NCBI GenBank assembly: GCA_022606425.2
Contig: JAHDVF020001334.1
Coordinates: 124,001 to 188,000, forward strand
DNA length: 64,000 bases
Source: Lepidostoma basale
Taxonomy: Eukaryota; Arthropoda; Insecta; Trichoptera; Lepidostomatidae
Direction of reading: 5' to 3'
Below, piece by piece: positions 20,745-30,887 of this stretch. The position numbers were made by a program, and so were the translations under genes. Position 1 is the first letter of the stretch. Each line of letters starts with the position of its first letter. The notes beneath the pieces were generated by a model. That model worked only from the letters and a program-made list of their open reading frames with translations, ran no database searches and was not told where the DNA came from.

Positions 20745-21480
20745 TAATTAACCATCACACCGTTTCTCCGAAGGGGTAGGCAGAAAGAATGGACTGCCAC
20801 ACTTTTTTCCTGACATATTTCTCTCGTTTCCTCAACATTCATACATCTTGTCATGCACGCGTGACGATTCTATGACTCTTCACATGGCCGACATTGAATA
20901 TTTGATTTATTTGATCGTGTCACATTTTCCTCGGTCTTTCTCTATTTCTAGTTCCATTTACATCGTAAATATATAATTTATTTAACATTCTCTCTTCATT
21001 CATTCTTTCTATGTGTCAAAATCATCTTAATGATCCTTTCATTACTTTGTTCATAACACTATCATTCGTACCGCATTTACTTCTTATATTTTCATTCGAC
21101 ACTCTATCATACACAGAGTATTCATACATTCGTCTAAGAGATCGCATTTTTACTGCATTTATTCTACTTTCACCCTTCTTTTGCCAGTTCCATGCTTCGC
21201 TGCCATGCATAAGGGTCGGTACAAGAACACCATTGTGCAATGCCATTTTAGCTTTTTTGGATTCACACTCGCCCATCTTTTGTAAACATACTACCCAAAT
21301 ACACGAACTCATCTACTTGCTCCAAATTTTCACCATTCACGCTAAAGTTGCAGACTGTCATGATTTCTTCTTTTTCAAACCTTGGATTATTCACATTCAT
21401 TATCAGACTATTTTGCATGTATACCTCATACATACTATTCATCATGACTTGTAGTTCATGCTCGTTGTCTGCAAATATAA
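20745..21480 (-). mobile_element. Family A non-LTR retrotransposon, long copy
   Basis: One of the longest A copies. The minus strand starts in the end of the RT domain (MMNSMYEVYMQNSLIMNVNN), continues NGENLEQVDEFVYLGSMFT and KMALHNGVLVPTLMHGSEAW, then EMRSLRRMYEYSVYDRVSNE and the RGRPRKTW/ACMTRC region, and ends with SILSAYPFGET and a CTAA-unit tail at 20743. The LNxNKSK-like motif (here MNVNN) follows the RT YxDD box, so the element had a normal non-LTR reverse transcriptase upstream. It is interrupted by frameshifts. Confidence 0.85.
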
Positions 21481-21519
21481 TAAAAGTTAAATAAATGGCA
21501 AAATATCATTATTTAATAT

Positions 21520-21612
21520 AATACCAGAATCGCATGAGAGATGGTTTGACTTTAGGAAAACATGATACTCTCTACAGTCAAGAGTATTTGTCTTCTAAAC
21601 TTACTTTCACTA
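21520..21612 (-). mobile_element. Family B 3' UTR fragment
   Basis: GATACTCTCTACAGTCAAGA and GTATTTGTCTTCTAAACTTA match the 3' parts of the copies at 45440-45540 (opposite strand) and 56050-56120. Confidence 0.65.
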
Positions 21613-21639
21613 ATATAAAAGATTAAAAATAGCAACTAA

Positions 21640-22345
21640 ATTCGAATAAAAACATTTGTTTTCTAGAAGTTTTATTATATTTTTATGAGATTTACATATT
21701 TCAACTTACTTAGGCTTAGACAGGTGAAACATGTCATTCACAAATAAACAAACAAACAAACAAACATCACGCCGTTTCTCCGCAGGGGTAGGTAGCGAGA
21801 ATGGACCGCCACACTACTATATTCTGGCAAACCTCTCAAGCTTCCTCCACATTCATACAACGAGGCATACACGCACGTCGATTCCTCCGACATCTGACAT
21901 GACCAACCTTTAAAATTTGATTAATTTGGTCCTGCCATGTTTTCCTCGCCTCTTTTCCTGCCTCGATTCCGTACTCCATTTACATCATTAACGTATACTT
22001 TCTTAACCATTTTTTCTCTATCCATGTATTACTATGTCCGAATAATACCTTCTTTCGCTCTACATTCCTTTCTTTTATCAGCATTTGAGATTCTGTTGTA
22101 CTCGTTTATCGTTCTACCACACATACGTCTTATGGACCTCATCTCTACCGCATTTATTCTATTATACTTTCACTATGATAGCTATAATACCCTTTACATC
22201 GATTTGGCTCATGCTGTCATGATGTAAAGAGCGATTTAACAAAATAATAATAATAATAATTAGGGATGGGACCAGAACTCCATCGTAAACATTCACAAAT
22301 AAAACTTCTAGAAAACAGACGTTTTCATTCGTAAATACGCATGGC
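21640..22345. repeat. H3 repeat split by a family A insertion
   Basis: The left arm and centre lie at 21640-21748 (GTTTTCTAGAAGTTTTATTA, CTTAGACAGGTGAAACATG). The right outer arm resumes at 22290 (CACAAATAAAACTTCTAGAA, ACAGACGTTTTCATTCG). The intervening A copy is flanked by a 14-bp duplication. Confidence 0.8.
21749..22289 (-). mobile_element. Family A insertion with 14-bp target-site duplication
   Basis: Minus-strand A copy with a GTTT-unit tail (ACAAACAAACAAACAAAC at 21749-21766) instead of TTAG. It is flanked by CATTCACAAATAAA at 21735-21748 and 22290-22303. Coding pieces include FRHSRYTERIE-like and RGRKRRGK-like segments. Near the 5' end, 22165-22262 is foreign (CTTTACATCGATTTGGC ... 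GATGTAAAG), replacing the AWNWQK segment before the last GGACCAGAACTCCATCGT. Confidence 0.85.
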
Positions 22346-23119
22346 TAAAACAATATTTGTATGATCTTAAAATACGTATTCCAGAATCTAAAATGGAACT
22401 AGATGGTTGCAATTTTGAATCGAGATTCGATTTCTGAGCGTACTGAAATCTCATCATTGCTACGAACTCCTAGAGATGCACATTCTGTAGAATTTCCCAT
22501 CGGATTTCATTGCTTTCAAGTCGGTATTAAAAAATGTACACAGCAAGGGGTGCACCAATAGGGAAGACATTTCCAAGAAATAATTTTACTCGGCATCATT
22601 GAGTTTTCCGAATTAGATTTCCCGCCGTTCGCTCGGCTACGGTCGGGGGCTTTAGCTTCCGACTTCCGGGAAAATCATTTCCTTTCCAATAGCAACTGAC
22701 AACTTGGTTAATTTTTATTACGCTTTTCGTTCCACGGTTCAAATTACTTGTTTTCTATAAATAAGAAATTATTAACATTCTATTTTACAGAAGCTTCTAG
22801 TAAGTATAACAAATATAAATTCATCCAAATTCATTTTAAGCAAAAACGTTACACTATGAAATCATTGTTTTTTTTTGTTATTAGTTGTGGAAGCCTATCT
22901 TGAAATTGTCATTAAATATATTTCTGCTACTATTTTATTATTTTAGAGACCAGTTTGTTAGCGTAATACTCCTACTACTGCTTCTCGGCGCTACATCCTG
23001 ATGGACTTGGCCTCCTCCACAACTCCTCAACTGGCTTCTGTTCCTGGCCACCTCTGTCCATTTCAAATGATTCATATCATATATCATAGCGTGACACCAA
23101 AATATAATTGTTAATTTAT
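22346..23119. other. No gene seen
   Basis: Unassigned. Bases 22610-22690 are GC-richer (GATTTCCCGCCGTTCGCTCG). No gene supported. Confidence 0.3.
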
Positions 23120-23124
23120 ATACA

Positions 23125-23770
23125 ACATTATCTTCTTCTTATTATTCTTGTCCTGTTACATCTCCGTGGTGCACAGGGCCTTAAAAAACTTTCTCCACCC
23201 GACTCTATTGCATGCCTGATGCCTAACATCATCCCGAGTGAGGCCTGCTGCTTTAACCTCGTCCTGCAGGGCTCTTCTCCAGGTGGCTCTAGGTCTGCCT
23301 CGCTTCCTCTTTCCCTCCATAGTCTAGTGCGCCCTGAGCGACGCAGGCTGGGTTCCGTCTCAGAGTGTGACCGATCCACTGCCATTTGCGTCTAGTGACT
23401 TGTTCTTTTATTGGCTTTTGCCTGCCATGGGTCCAGAGAACGGAATTTGACACTGTTTGGGGCCAATAGATCTTGAATATTGAGCGAAGGCACCTATTTA
23501 TAAACACCTGGAGTTTTCTAATAACGTCCGCAGTAGATTTCCAAGTCTCACATCTGTACAGCAGTATGCTTTTAACGCTACTGCTGAATATTTGGAGCTT
23601 GAGCTTTCTAGAAATAATACTGGAACGCCATACAGGGCGAAGCATTACGAAAGCTCCCCTTGCCTTGTTGAGTCTGCTGGCTACATTCTCCTCCGTACCT
23701 CCCGAGCCTGCTTTCATACTACCGAGGTAGCAAAAGCTAGTCGTGGTTACAAGGGGGACACTGTGGAGCA
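23125..23770 (-). mobile_element. Family F (RTE-like) non-LTR C-terminal region
   Basis: The minus strand gives SFCYLGSMKAGSGGTEENVA, SRLNKARGAFVMLRPVWRSS, SVKSILLYRCETW, LQVFINRCLRSIFKIYWP, RKWQWIGHTLRRNP and the FWRRALQDEVKAAG-like end. This order (YLGS..., SRL.KA..AF, L.NSSV...LLYG.ETW, W.WIGHTLR) is characteristic of an RTE-like group common in animals. The frame is almost intact from 23831 to 23289, shifts once, and ends at a GAA/TAA tail (23122-23140). Confidence 0.85.
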
Positions 23771-23773
23771 ATT

Positions 23774-23955
23774 CGGGTGGTGGTCTAGGGGATAGAACGC
23801 TTGGCTCCTGATCCAGGGGACATGGGTTCAAGCCTGGAAACGACCAGATTCCTTCTTCACAATAATGAGCTATTTTCTGCTCACATTGAAGATTGTAAAA
23901 TAAATTCTAATATCATTGATGTAAATCCTTGATGTTAGTCTTTTTTTTATTAAAA
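23774..23955 (+). mobile_element. SINE S2 (tRNA-derived)
   Basis: tRNA-like head with A box GGTGGTCTAGGGGATAG (23779-23795) and B box GGGTTCAAGCC (23824-23834). The body matches the copy at 8274. It ends ATGTTAGTCTTTTTTTTATT then a 13-A run. It directly abuts the truncated 5' end of family F. Confidence 0.8.
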
Positions 23956-24826
23956 AAAAAAAAAAGATTAGGGTGGACTCATTTGTGGACACCCGTAGGT
24001 CTACTATCTTGGACATATTAATTTTGGGATAACAATATTGAAGGATACAATACAATATTATAGATATAAATGCATTTCGTTATTCAACATTGTAGGGTTA
24101 CAAAGGTTTTAACATGATTCAAAAATTTACAAACAGAGAAACGGCGTGTTGGTTAGTTAGTTTTAAAATAGGTCTTGTTCACCTGTTTCACCAGAATCGT
24201 CGACTTCGAGAACATATTTTTCATAAACCTTAGTAAACTCCTACATATAATAATCGTAAAATACTTCTCGAGACATATCTTTACTACGGCCGTTTCCATG
24301 GGTAAATCATTACTCCTTCGTTTGTGCACTAGAGGGCAGCATTTCACTGCGCCAGTGACGGGTAAAAATATTTTTCGATTTCACATATAGTTGGCCGGAA
24401 AGGGCCTCTTTCTAGGACTCGGCGTAAACTATTAGCAGTGTATGTTTACACAATTTTAGTGATATATTTGAACACATTTTAAAGTATATAAAAAACGATT
24501 AAAGTGGTTTATATATAAATTTTATAAGTGTATTATTATTATATTTAACAATGTCACACCTCAAATTAAGTGCTTCATACTAAAAAAATCAAATAAATAT
24601 GTTGTATCGTGGAAGTCAATTTTAATATTTTTAACTGTCTTTCCACCGTGATCTTAATAAATCAGCTGATTTTAAATATGGTGTTTGAGGTTCAATAATA
24701 AAAAATAACAATAATGAACCCTTAGTTTTTTAATTATTATAATATAACTGCACTTAGTATTTTTACACACTCTATTGCACTTTTTGGTTATGACACAATC
24801 TTTTTAAATGTTCAAATTTTCAATTG
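23956..24826. other. No gene seen; A-tail scrap
   Basis: Bases 24131-24163 (CAGAGAAACGGCGTGTTGGTT) are a terminal remnant of family A. Bases 24290-24420 are less AT-rich (TGCACTAGAGGGCAGC) but show no motif. Confidence 0.35.
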
Positions 24827-25091
24827 ACAGTGGATCATTAAGATATTTTGGACAAGTGAAAATAATGTATGAAGAAAGAGTGGTAAAGAATGTACATGTT
24901 AACGATGTAAACGGAACTAGAAATAGCAGAAGACCGAGAAAAACGTGGCACGATTATTGGCACGAGTCGGAGAAATGAAACGTGCGTGCATGAAACGATG
25001 TATGAATGTTGAGGAAACAAGATAAGTTTGTCAGGAAAAAGTAGTGTGGCAGTCGTGTGGCGTAATGGTTAGTTAGATAGTTTAGTTAGTT
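24827..25091 (+). mobile_element. Family A non-LTR retrotransposon, 3' end
   Basis: GSLRYFGQVKIMYEERVVK-like, VNDVNGTRNSRRPRKTWHD then RACMKRCMNVEET and VWQS, ending GGTTAGTTAGATAG. An internal deletion removes the QINQILNVGHVR segment. Confidence 0.8.
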
Positions 25092-25531
25092 GAGCATGTA
25101 ATCCGTATTCAATATCTCAATGTCGAATAATAAATATTTTCACGAAAGGTCACGAGATGGCACTGTATGTCAGTGCATTTCTACTTCATCAATATTGCAG
25201 GGATGTTTTACGATTGTGTTTGACCTCGCCGGCGACCCGGTGCAATGGAAGTTTTAAAAATTCAATAGAATATTAAACGAAAGCACAATAACGCGCTCAG
25301 AACTAAACCGATGTGATAGTGTTTTGGCTCCCGTATCACTTAAATTTTAGAAAGCATCGTCTACTATAATAATAAAAGTGTAAGCTAGCAATTAAATATT
25401 AATTTGGGATGAGAATTTTAAACACTGTATTATCAGCTTTTCAATCCTAGTTTGCAGCAAACCATTTTTGCTGATTCTTGCGATGCCACTTAGATCTTTC
25501 AATATGGTAGTTTCCCATAATTTATACTAAC
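25092..25531. other. No gene seen
   Basis: Bases 25445-25520 (TTTGCAGCAAACC, GATGCCACTTAGAT, GTAGTTTCCCATA) are related to 33995-34070, so both belong to an unclassified repeat. Otherwise unassigned. Confidence 0.35.
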
Positions 25532-25533
25532 TA

Positions 25534-26791
25534 TTGGGTTGATGCAAAAGTTATGACCGGTTTTTACATATACAATTAAACATTTTTTTTAGATTTGTAT
25601 TATTTATTTAATCAATTGTACGAGTATAATTTCCATCCGTTCTTATAACCTTCTCCCATTTTTCTATAAACTTATTAATACTATTAGTGTAAAATTCTGT
25701 GGATTTTGATGCGAAAAATGTAGTAAGGGATGTTTTTACCTGCTCTATTGTATAAATTTCTTTATCATTTAATTTTTTTTGCAGTGATCGGAATAAATAA
25801 AATTCGGAAGGAGCAAGATCTGGAGAATACGGTGGATGCTTGATAACATCCCAATTCAACTCATTTAGCTTGTGTTGGGTCATCATAGCCACATGTGGTC
25901 GTGATGAAACACTACTCCTTTTCTGTTAAAAGATAGACGAATTCTGGTCTATCCTTTTGAAGGGCGATGTTCAATTTGGATAATTGCTGACAATATTGTT
26001 CTGCTGTAATTGTTTGATTGCGTTCCAAGAGTTCAAAATACAAAATACCCTTGCAATCCCACCAAACACAAAGCATAACTTTTTTTTAATGGATTTCGGC
26101 CTTCGAAGTTGTTAATGGGGCTTGTCCAGGTATATCTCAATGTCTTTTTCTTGTCATGCTGTTGTACACGACGCAAAAAAGGTTCATGTATTCGTCTCGC
26201 ACTCAAAGCAACGCACTTTGAAACACGGTCCAATAAATTGGCAGCCGACAATTGATGAGGTATCCAAACGTCGTACCGCGAAACCATCCCCATACGCTTT
26301 AAATGTCTTAATACGGTTGTTTGGTTGACTCTCATCATCGACGCGATCTCCCTGGTGGTTAGACGTGGATTGATGTCAATTATGACTTTTAACTTGTCGT
26401 CGACAGACTTCGATGGCCGCCCGGTACGTGGTTTATCAATTAGTGAAAAATCCCCTGATCGGAATTTTGTAAACCATCTTCGTACCTGTCGAACTTTGAT
26501 GACATCTGCTCCATACACTTCGCAAATGTTTTTGGTTGCCACACTCGCGGTATTGTCTTTACGGAATTCATAAAGTAAACAATGACGTAAATGCACTTTA
26601 TCGACCGACATTTTGAAAAAATACAAGGGCTCTTCACTGTACTCTGGCCAGGCCAAAACTGAATAGAAAGTAGAGGGAAAGCATCTTTTATACAATGGAA
26701 TCATTTAAAAGAAGATACTATTCATCATTTCTGAAGAATTTTTTTTTACCTAGGATCATAAAAAACGGTCATAACTTTTGCATCAACCCAA
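25534..26791 (-). mobile_element. Mariner-like transposon, complete ends, dead transposase
   Basis: Terminal inverted repeats TTGGGTTGATGCAAAAGTTA (plus TGACCG) at 25534 and their exact inverse ending at 26791, each bounded by TA (25532-25533 and 26792-26793). This is the Tc1/mariner target. The length is 1258 bp, full size for mariner. The coding strand is minus. Confidence 0.92.
25608..26611 (-). pseudogene. Mariner transposase pseudogene
   Basis: Starts MSVDKVHLRHCLLYEF (ATG at 26609-26611). The N-terminal HTH region runs through RWFTKFRSGDFSLIDKPRTG, the second HTH has LTTREIASMMRVNQTTVLRH, and the mariner linker signature reads WIPHQLS. After FLRRV near 26165 about 25 bp are missing compared with the family: the GDEKW-type box holding the first catalytic Asp is gone and the frame shifts. 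The second Asp survives in GVVFHHD and the third in HPPYSPDLAPSEFYLF (25800-25850). At least three further frame breaks occur. It cannot encode an active DD34D enzyme, though the ends could be mobilised in trans. Confidence 0.9.
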
Positions 26792-26899
26792 TAGTTGCAA
26801 CCCGTGAAATATTCACGGAAGTAGAGATGTTTTACCTCCTATAAACTTGGTTCACTGTACAATCGTAATCAGTAACAAGTTTTAACTTTTAATAAAAAA

Positions 26900-27115
26900 A
26901 TATTTTCACACGTTAAAACTTTCACAATGAAACAATCTCATTGATCTCCTTCTGTTTACTACTCTACTGTCTTACAACAATAATCAGAACAAAATTCACA
27001 ATAATCCAGAAATGATCAAGGGGCATGCTCATCGTGTGCATTTCGAATTACTTTCGGAGAGAATCGAAGTATTCCTCTCTCGTTACATCCTGGTTTTTGC
27101 CTATTTATATTATGA
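26900..27115 (+). repeat. Repeat R
   Basis: Shares TCTTACAACAATAATCAGA, AATAATCCAGAAATG, GCTCATCGTGTGCATTTCGA and TATTCCTCTCTCG with copies at 35400-35655, 36700-36965 and (inverse) 54195-54310. Noncoding, about 250 bp. No terminal repeats or tRNA boxes seen. Confidence 0.7.
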
Positions 27116-27230
27116 TGAAAACGCCTTTTTTCTGCAATTGTTATTAAAATATAATTTATGGAAATGACAAATGGAGACATTTTTAAAACATTATTATTAG
27201 AAAATAGTTGAACACGCTTGTATTTTGAAA

Positions 27231-27727
27231 ACAATACAAACAAACAAACCATCACGTCGTTTCTCCGCAGGGGTATGCAGAGAGAATGGACCGCCACACT
27301 TCTCCATCCTGGCATATCTCTCTAGATTCCTCCATATTCATACAGCGAGTCATACACGCACGTCGATTCTTCCGACTTCTAACATGACCAACCTTTAAAA
27401 TTTGATTAATTTGGATATGCCATGTTTTCCTCGGTCTGCCTCGACTCCGCACTCCATTTACATCATTAATGTATACTTTTTTAACCATTCTTTCTCCATC
27501 CATGCACTCCATATGTCCGAACCAACGCAGTGATCCTTTCATAATTTTGTTCAAAATACTTTCTTCCGCTCTACATTCCTTTCTTATATCAGCATTTGAG
27601 ATTCTGTCGTATATCGTTATAACACACATACGTGTTAGGGACCTCATCTCTACTGCATTTATTCTGCTCTCATCGTTCTTCTGCCAGTTATATGCTTCGC
27701 TTCCATACTTTAGGGTTCGGACCAGAA
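27231..27727 (-). mobile_element. Family A insertion, GTTT-tailed subgroup
   Basis: The minus strand has RTLKYGSEAYNWQKNDESRI, EMRSLTRMCVITIYDRISNA, GSLRWFGHMECMDGERMVKK, RSRGRPRKTWHIQINQILKV, RACMTRCMNMEESREICQDG and WRSILSAYPCGET, then a GTTT tail. The frame is open from the 5' truncation to the end, so this is one of the youngest A copies. ATTTTGAAA flanks it at 27222-27230 and 27728-27736, a likely 9-bp target-site duplication. Confidence 0.88.
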
Positions 27728-27784
27728 ATTTTGAAATGTTAAAATTGTGATAATATAAATATACACAATAAAAATAGATAGCAA

Positions 27785-28034
27785 ATTCAAGGATTAATTT
27801 TATCTTAATAGAGACGAAGATGCAAACCGGAAACTGAAGATGGTGATCGAGGTGTTTACAGGACTTATGACCTGTCATTGGTTGGGTTAAGCGCACGCTA
27901 CAACATGTAATTACATAAAGCGTGCGCTTAACCCAACCAATGACAGGTCATAAGTCCTGTAAACACCTCGATCACCATCTTCAGTTTCCGTTTTGCATCT
28001 TCGTCTCTATTGAGATAAAATTAATCCTTGAATT
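27785..28034. repeat. F4 long near-perfect palindrome
   Basis: Arms of about 115 bp (27785-27899 and 27919-28034) with a 19-bp spacer. Arm landmarks: TAGAGACGAAGATGCAAA, GGTGATCGAGGTGTTTACAG, GACTTATGACCTGTCATTGG, TTAAGCGCACGCT. The outer sequence CCCGCAATGGGTAAATAAAA continues to 28060 and matches the outer ends of the 1372 and 9720 copies. No ORF. Confidence 0.9.
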
Positions 28035-28399
28035 GATAACCCGCAATGGGTAAATAAAATCGAGTATTCGTCTACAAGTGTTCAAAATGTTGTATAGATA
28101 GCAAATTGCTTATTTCAAAATTTTTATCTTTGAAAACGTTTTTAGTACTTTTTTAATGTAAAATAATAGCTTGCAAAGCACACAAAGTTGTTGAACAAAC
28201 GAAAAATTTGCACTTTGGTCTGCAGGGGCTAATGAAATGGAACCGTTGCAAAATTCTGATTCAACGCTGCGGTCGCTGTTTGCAGGCTGTTTGCGCTGTG
28301 TATTTTGACTTAATTCAAAATAAACACTCCAATTAAATACATTTTGGTTGCGTTCGAATTTCCGGACCCATATTTTTAGTACCAATAGCGAATTATAAC

Positions 28400-28600
28400 G
28401 ACACTAATTTATTGTTTCTTGAACAATGATGTTAAATTCCATATTGAATAATTATTATGAACGTCTGTCTTCTGGGAGTTTTATTATATTTTAGATGGAA
28501 TGGTATATTTCGCACTTCTAAAAGGGCGAAACATGTAATTCCATCTAAAATATAATAAAACTCCTAGAAGACAGACGTTTTCATTCATATTAATAATAAC
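28400..28600. repeat. H3 palindromic repeat, compact
   Basis: Left arm CGTCTGTCTTCTGGGAGTTT then TATTATATTTTAGATGGAAT. Right arm ATTCCATCTAAAATATAATA then AAACTCCTAGAAGACAGACG. The centre is TTTCGCACTTCTAAAAGGGC then GAAACATGTAATT. The arm sequence TTTTAGATGG differs from other H3 copies in both arms alike, showing the arms changed together. Confidence 0.8.
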
Positions 28601-28670
28601 GACACTACAATATCAAATAGTCCATTGTTATGTTTCGGCCAAAACAATGGACTATTTAATATCAATAAAT
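28601..28670. repeat. Short palindrome related to H1 outer end
   Basis: AATAGTCCATTGTTATG then TTTCGGCCAAAACAATGGAC and TATTTAATATC. The same CCATTGTTTCGGCCGAAA sequence begins the H1 copies at 13200 and 40615, but here it is a closed hairpin of its own. Confidence 0.7.
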
Positions 28671-29190
28671 ATTAACAATGTATTAAACATTTGTTAATAT
28701 AAAGTACATTTAAAAAATATTATTCAATTTGATTACATTTAAAATAAAGATATAGGACTTTATCGCGTTAAATTAAACGCCTTTTTAAATGCGAGCATTC
28801 TGGACATTAGAGTATTTTCACAGAACATGGCGGGTGATGGATAGGTTTCCAGAAGTTTCCGCATCACATTAAACTTGCGTAAAAAGTTCACGCGCCGCCA
28901 CTAGATCACTTAGGATGTACACCTTGCCGTCTATCTCGAACCTATTTACATATTTACGAATTCTGGATCGGAGAAGAGGCGTTTTGGCGGTAAGTTACCA
29001 TAGATTTAACCTCATTTGACGATCATTAAACAGCCTCCTTTGAAATTATATGTAAATATTTTGTCGTAATGATATTCTTCATTAATATTTTATGAACATA
29101 TTTAAGTTCAAATGAGTACAAACTAGTGTGCATCAATCGATAGATTCAGTAATGTTTGATTTTCGAGCTGTAGATAATAAATCATAACAT
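28671..29190. other. No gene seen
   Basis: Unassigned. Bases 28790-29010 are mixed in composition (GAACATGGCGGGTGATGGAT, CACGCGCCGCCACTAGATC) with no ORF or motif I recognise. Confidence 0.3.
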
Positions 29191-29194
29191 CACT

Positions 29195-29862
29195 TACACA
29201 ATAAATCATCATCGGCTGTCCCTCGTGTCCGAGGAAGTCTGTCCTTCACGGTTGTGGGTCTGCATGTGACTGAAGAGCCCGATCCTGGACCCACAAATTC
29301 TGGGGCATCTGGGGCAGGGAAGGCGCTTGTAATGGAGCTGTAACCGTCTCCCAGTGGTCTCTCCATTCTCCTCCTCCTCCTCTCTGCGACATCGTCTCTA
29401 CGCTGTACTTCAAAGTCTTGCGTGCCTTTATGTACTGTTGTTCTCCACCTAGGTCTGTCTTCTGCAGACTTTTCCCAGCAATCACAGTCGATGCCAGTCT
29501 TTTGTAGGTTTCCTTTAAGGGAGTCATTAAAGCGTTTCTTCTGACCACCGTGTGAGCGTTTCCCTTGAGTAAGCTGAGAGTACATAATCTTCCTTGGGAG
29601 TCTTGTCTCAGGCATTCTGACGACGTGACCAGCTCAGCGCAGTTGTCTCTGAATAATGGTAGCCTCAATAGTTGTCATATTGATTTCAGCAGGTATGCTG
29701 TCATTTGTCCGTTTGTCCTGCCATTTCACATTCAGGATCCTACGTAGACAGCGTTGGTGATATGGCTCTAGGGCTTTTATGTGTCTTCTATATGGGATCC
29801 ATGTTTCCGAGGCATACAGTGTTGGCAGGACAACGGACTTATAAACAAGCATTTTGGTGTAC
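29195..29862 (-). mobile_element. Family G non-LTR C-terminus with zinc-finger-like end
   Basis: Minus strand: KMLVYKSVVLPTLYASETWI, LEPYHQRCLRRILNVKWQDK, then (frame shift) LTQGKRSHGGQKKRFNDSLK, DCDCWEKSAEDRPRWRTTV. The last part holds CPRCPRICGSRIGLF and SHMQTH across two frames, a C2H2-like finger found at the C-terminus of one animal non-LTR group. The plus-strand side is fused to family B2 near 29855. Confidence 0.8.
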
Positions 29863-30575
29863 ACATATCCAACGCATTGAAAGAGTACAAAAAATGTTTA
29901 TTAAACATATTAATTTTAAAATGTGCAAGTCGTTCTCTGATTACAAATCTGCCCTAATTTTTCACTCCTTGGACTCTCTTGAAAATAGACGTACTCTTCA
30001 TGATATGATGTTACTTAATAAAATAATTCACTTTAAAATTGACAATTCTGAACTTCTCAGCAAATTGTCACTCAATACCCCCATGTCTCGCACGAGACAC
30101 ACCGCGAGCCAAGTTTTCCACCTTCCTGTTTATCGCACAAACTACGCTCTGAGCGCGGCACTGTATCGATGTGATATCTATAACAAACATTTTGGAGACA
30201 TTTACGTCTTTCATTTGAGCGAGCGAAATTTTAAAAAAGTGATCGGTGCAACATTTCGGCGCGGATGTGACCACGATGTAACGTGATATTATAATACTTG
30301 TATACTCGTATTACTTTTTATTTTATTTTATCTTAATTTTATTTTTTATTTCCAGTACTATAAGTATTTTAACTCTTAAATATTATGAATACCTTATTTT
30401 GTCTTAGTTTAACTTCAATCTTGTTTCTCACTATCATTTGTTGATTGTTAACTATTATTTTTAATCTGTGGTAGCATGTAATTGGCCTTATTTTAATTAT
30501 TCTGAATGTTTCTTTTATATATATGTTATTGATATCGCTGTATGTTACCCTAAATAAATAAATAAATAAATGAAA
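29850..30575 (+). mobile_element. Family B2 (Jockey/CR1-like) non-LTR C-terminus and 3' UTR
   Basis: The plus strand has THIQRIERVQKMFIKHINF, YKSALIFHSLDSLENRRTLH, DMMLLNKIIHFKID, RHTASQVFHLPVYRTNYALS and SALYRCDIYNKHFGDIYVF, open to 30286. This is the region after the RT domain in Jockey/I-like elements (QRIERVQKxF ... LExRR ... DMxLLYKI). The 3' UTR ends TGTTACCCTAAATAAATAAA with an AAAT tail. The frame is intact for about 145 codons. Confidence 0.8.
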
Positions 30576-30594
30576 TATCACTAACATAATAAAT

Positions 30595-30887
30595 ACTGGA
30601 TGGATGAAGTGGCGAGAGTTATCGGGAGTGCTCTGCGACAGCCGAATTGCCGGTTCACGTAGAGGGAAAGGTAAACAAGGCGGCTTTGGGACCAGCTATG
30701 ACCTGCGGTTCAGAGTGTTGGCCACTCAAAAATTAACAGGAGGATAAACTATACAGCACCGAAATGACGATGCTGAGGTGGAGTAATGGTATTTGACTAC
30801 ATCAGGAACAACAAACTTGAGAAGAACCGTCTGAGATGGTACGGCCACGTCGTGCGGCGCCCAGCTGACCATGCTACAAAGAGGGTA
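30595..30887 (+). mobile_element. Family I (RTE-like) non-LTR fragment
   Basis: Decayed WMKWRELSGVLCDSRI, YKAALGPAMTCGSECWPLK, STEMTMLRW and EPSEMVRPRRAAPS-like pieces in shifting frames correspond to the WRxxxGVLCDRRMP ... LYGSECW ... ENRLRWYGHV region of RTE-like proteins. It is cut at its right end by the family B copy's tail. Confidence 0.7.

Noticed and set aside
21011..21454. 147-codon plus-strand ORF
   Set aside because: Antisense shadow of family A coding on the minus strand; many other plus ORFs rich in Leu/Phe/Ile/Ser (1140, 22000, 27469, 33168, 42719, 51527) have the same origin.
27841..27880. F4 as a hammerhead (it contains CTGAAGATGGTGATCG)
   Set aside because: CTGAAGA is present but no GAAAC box follows a possible stem II within 40 bases; F4 also lacks the stem III palindrome.
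29705..30286. A single 193-codon gene starting at 29705
   Set aside because: The first 45 codons are antisense to family G; only the part after about 29850 is real coding sequence, belonging to the B2 non-LTR element.
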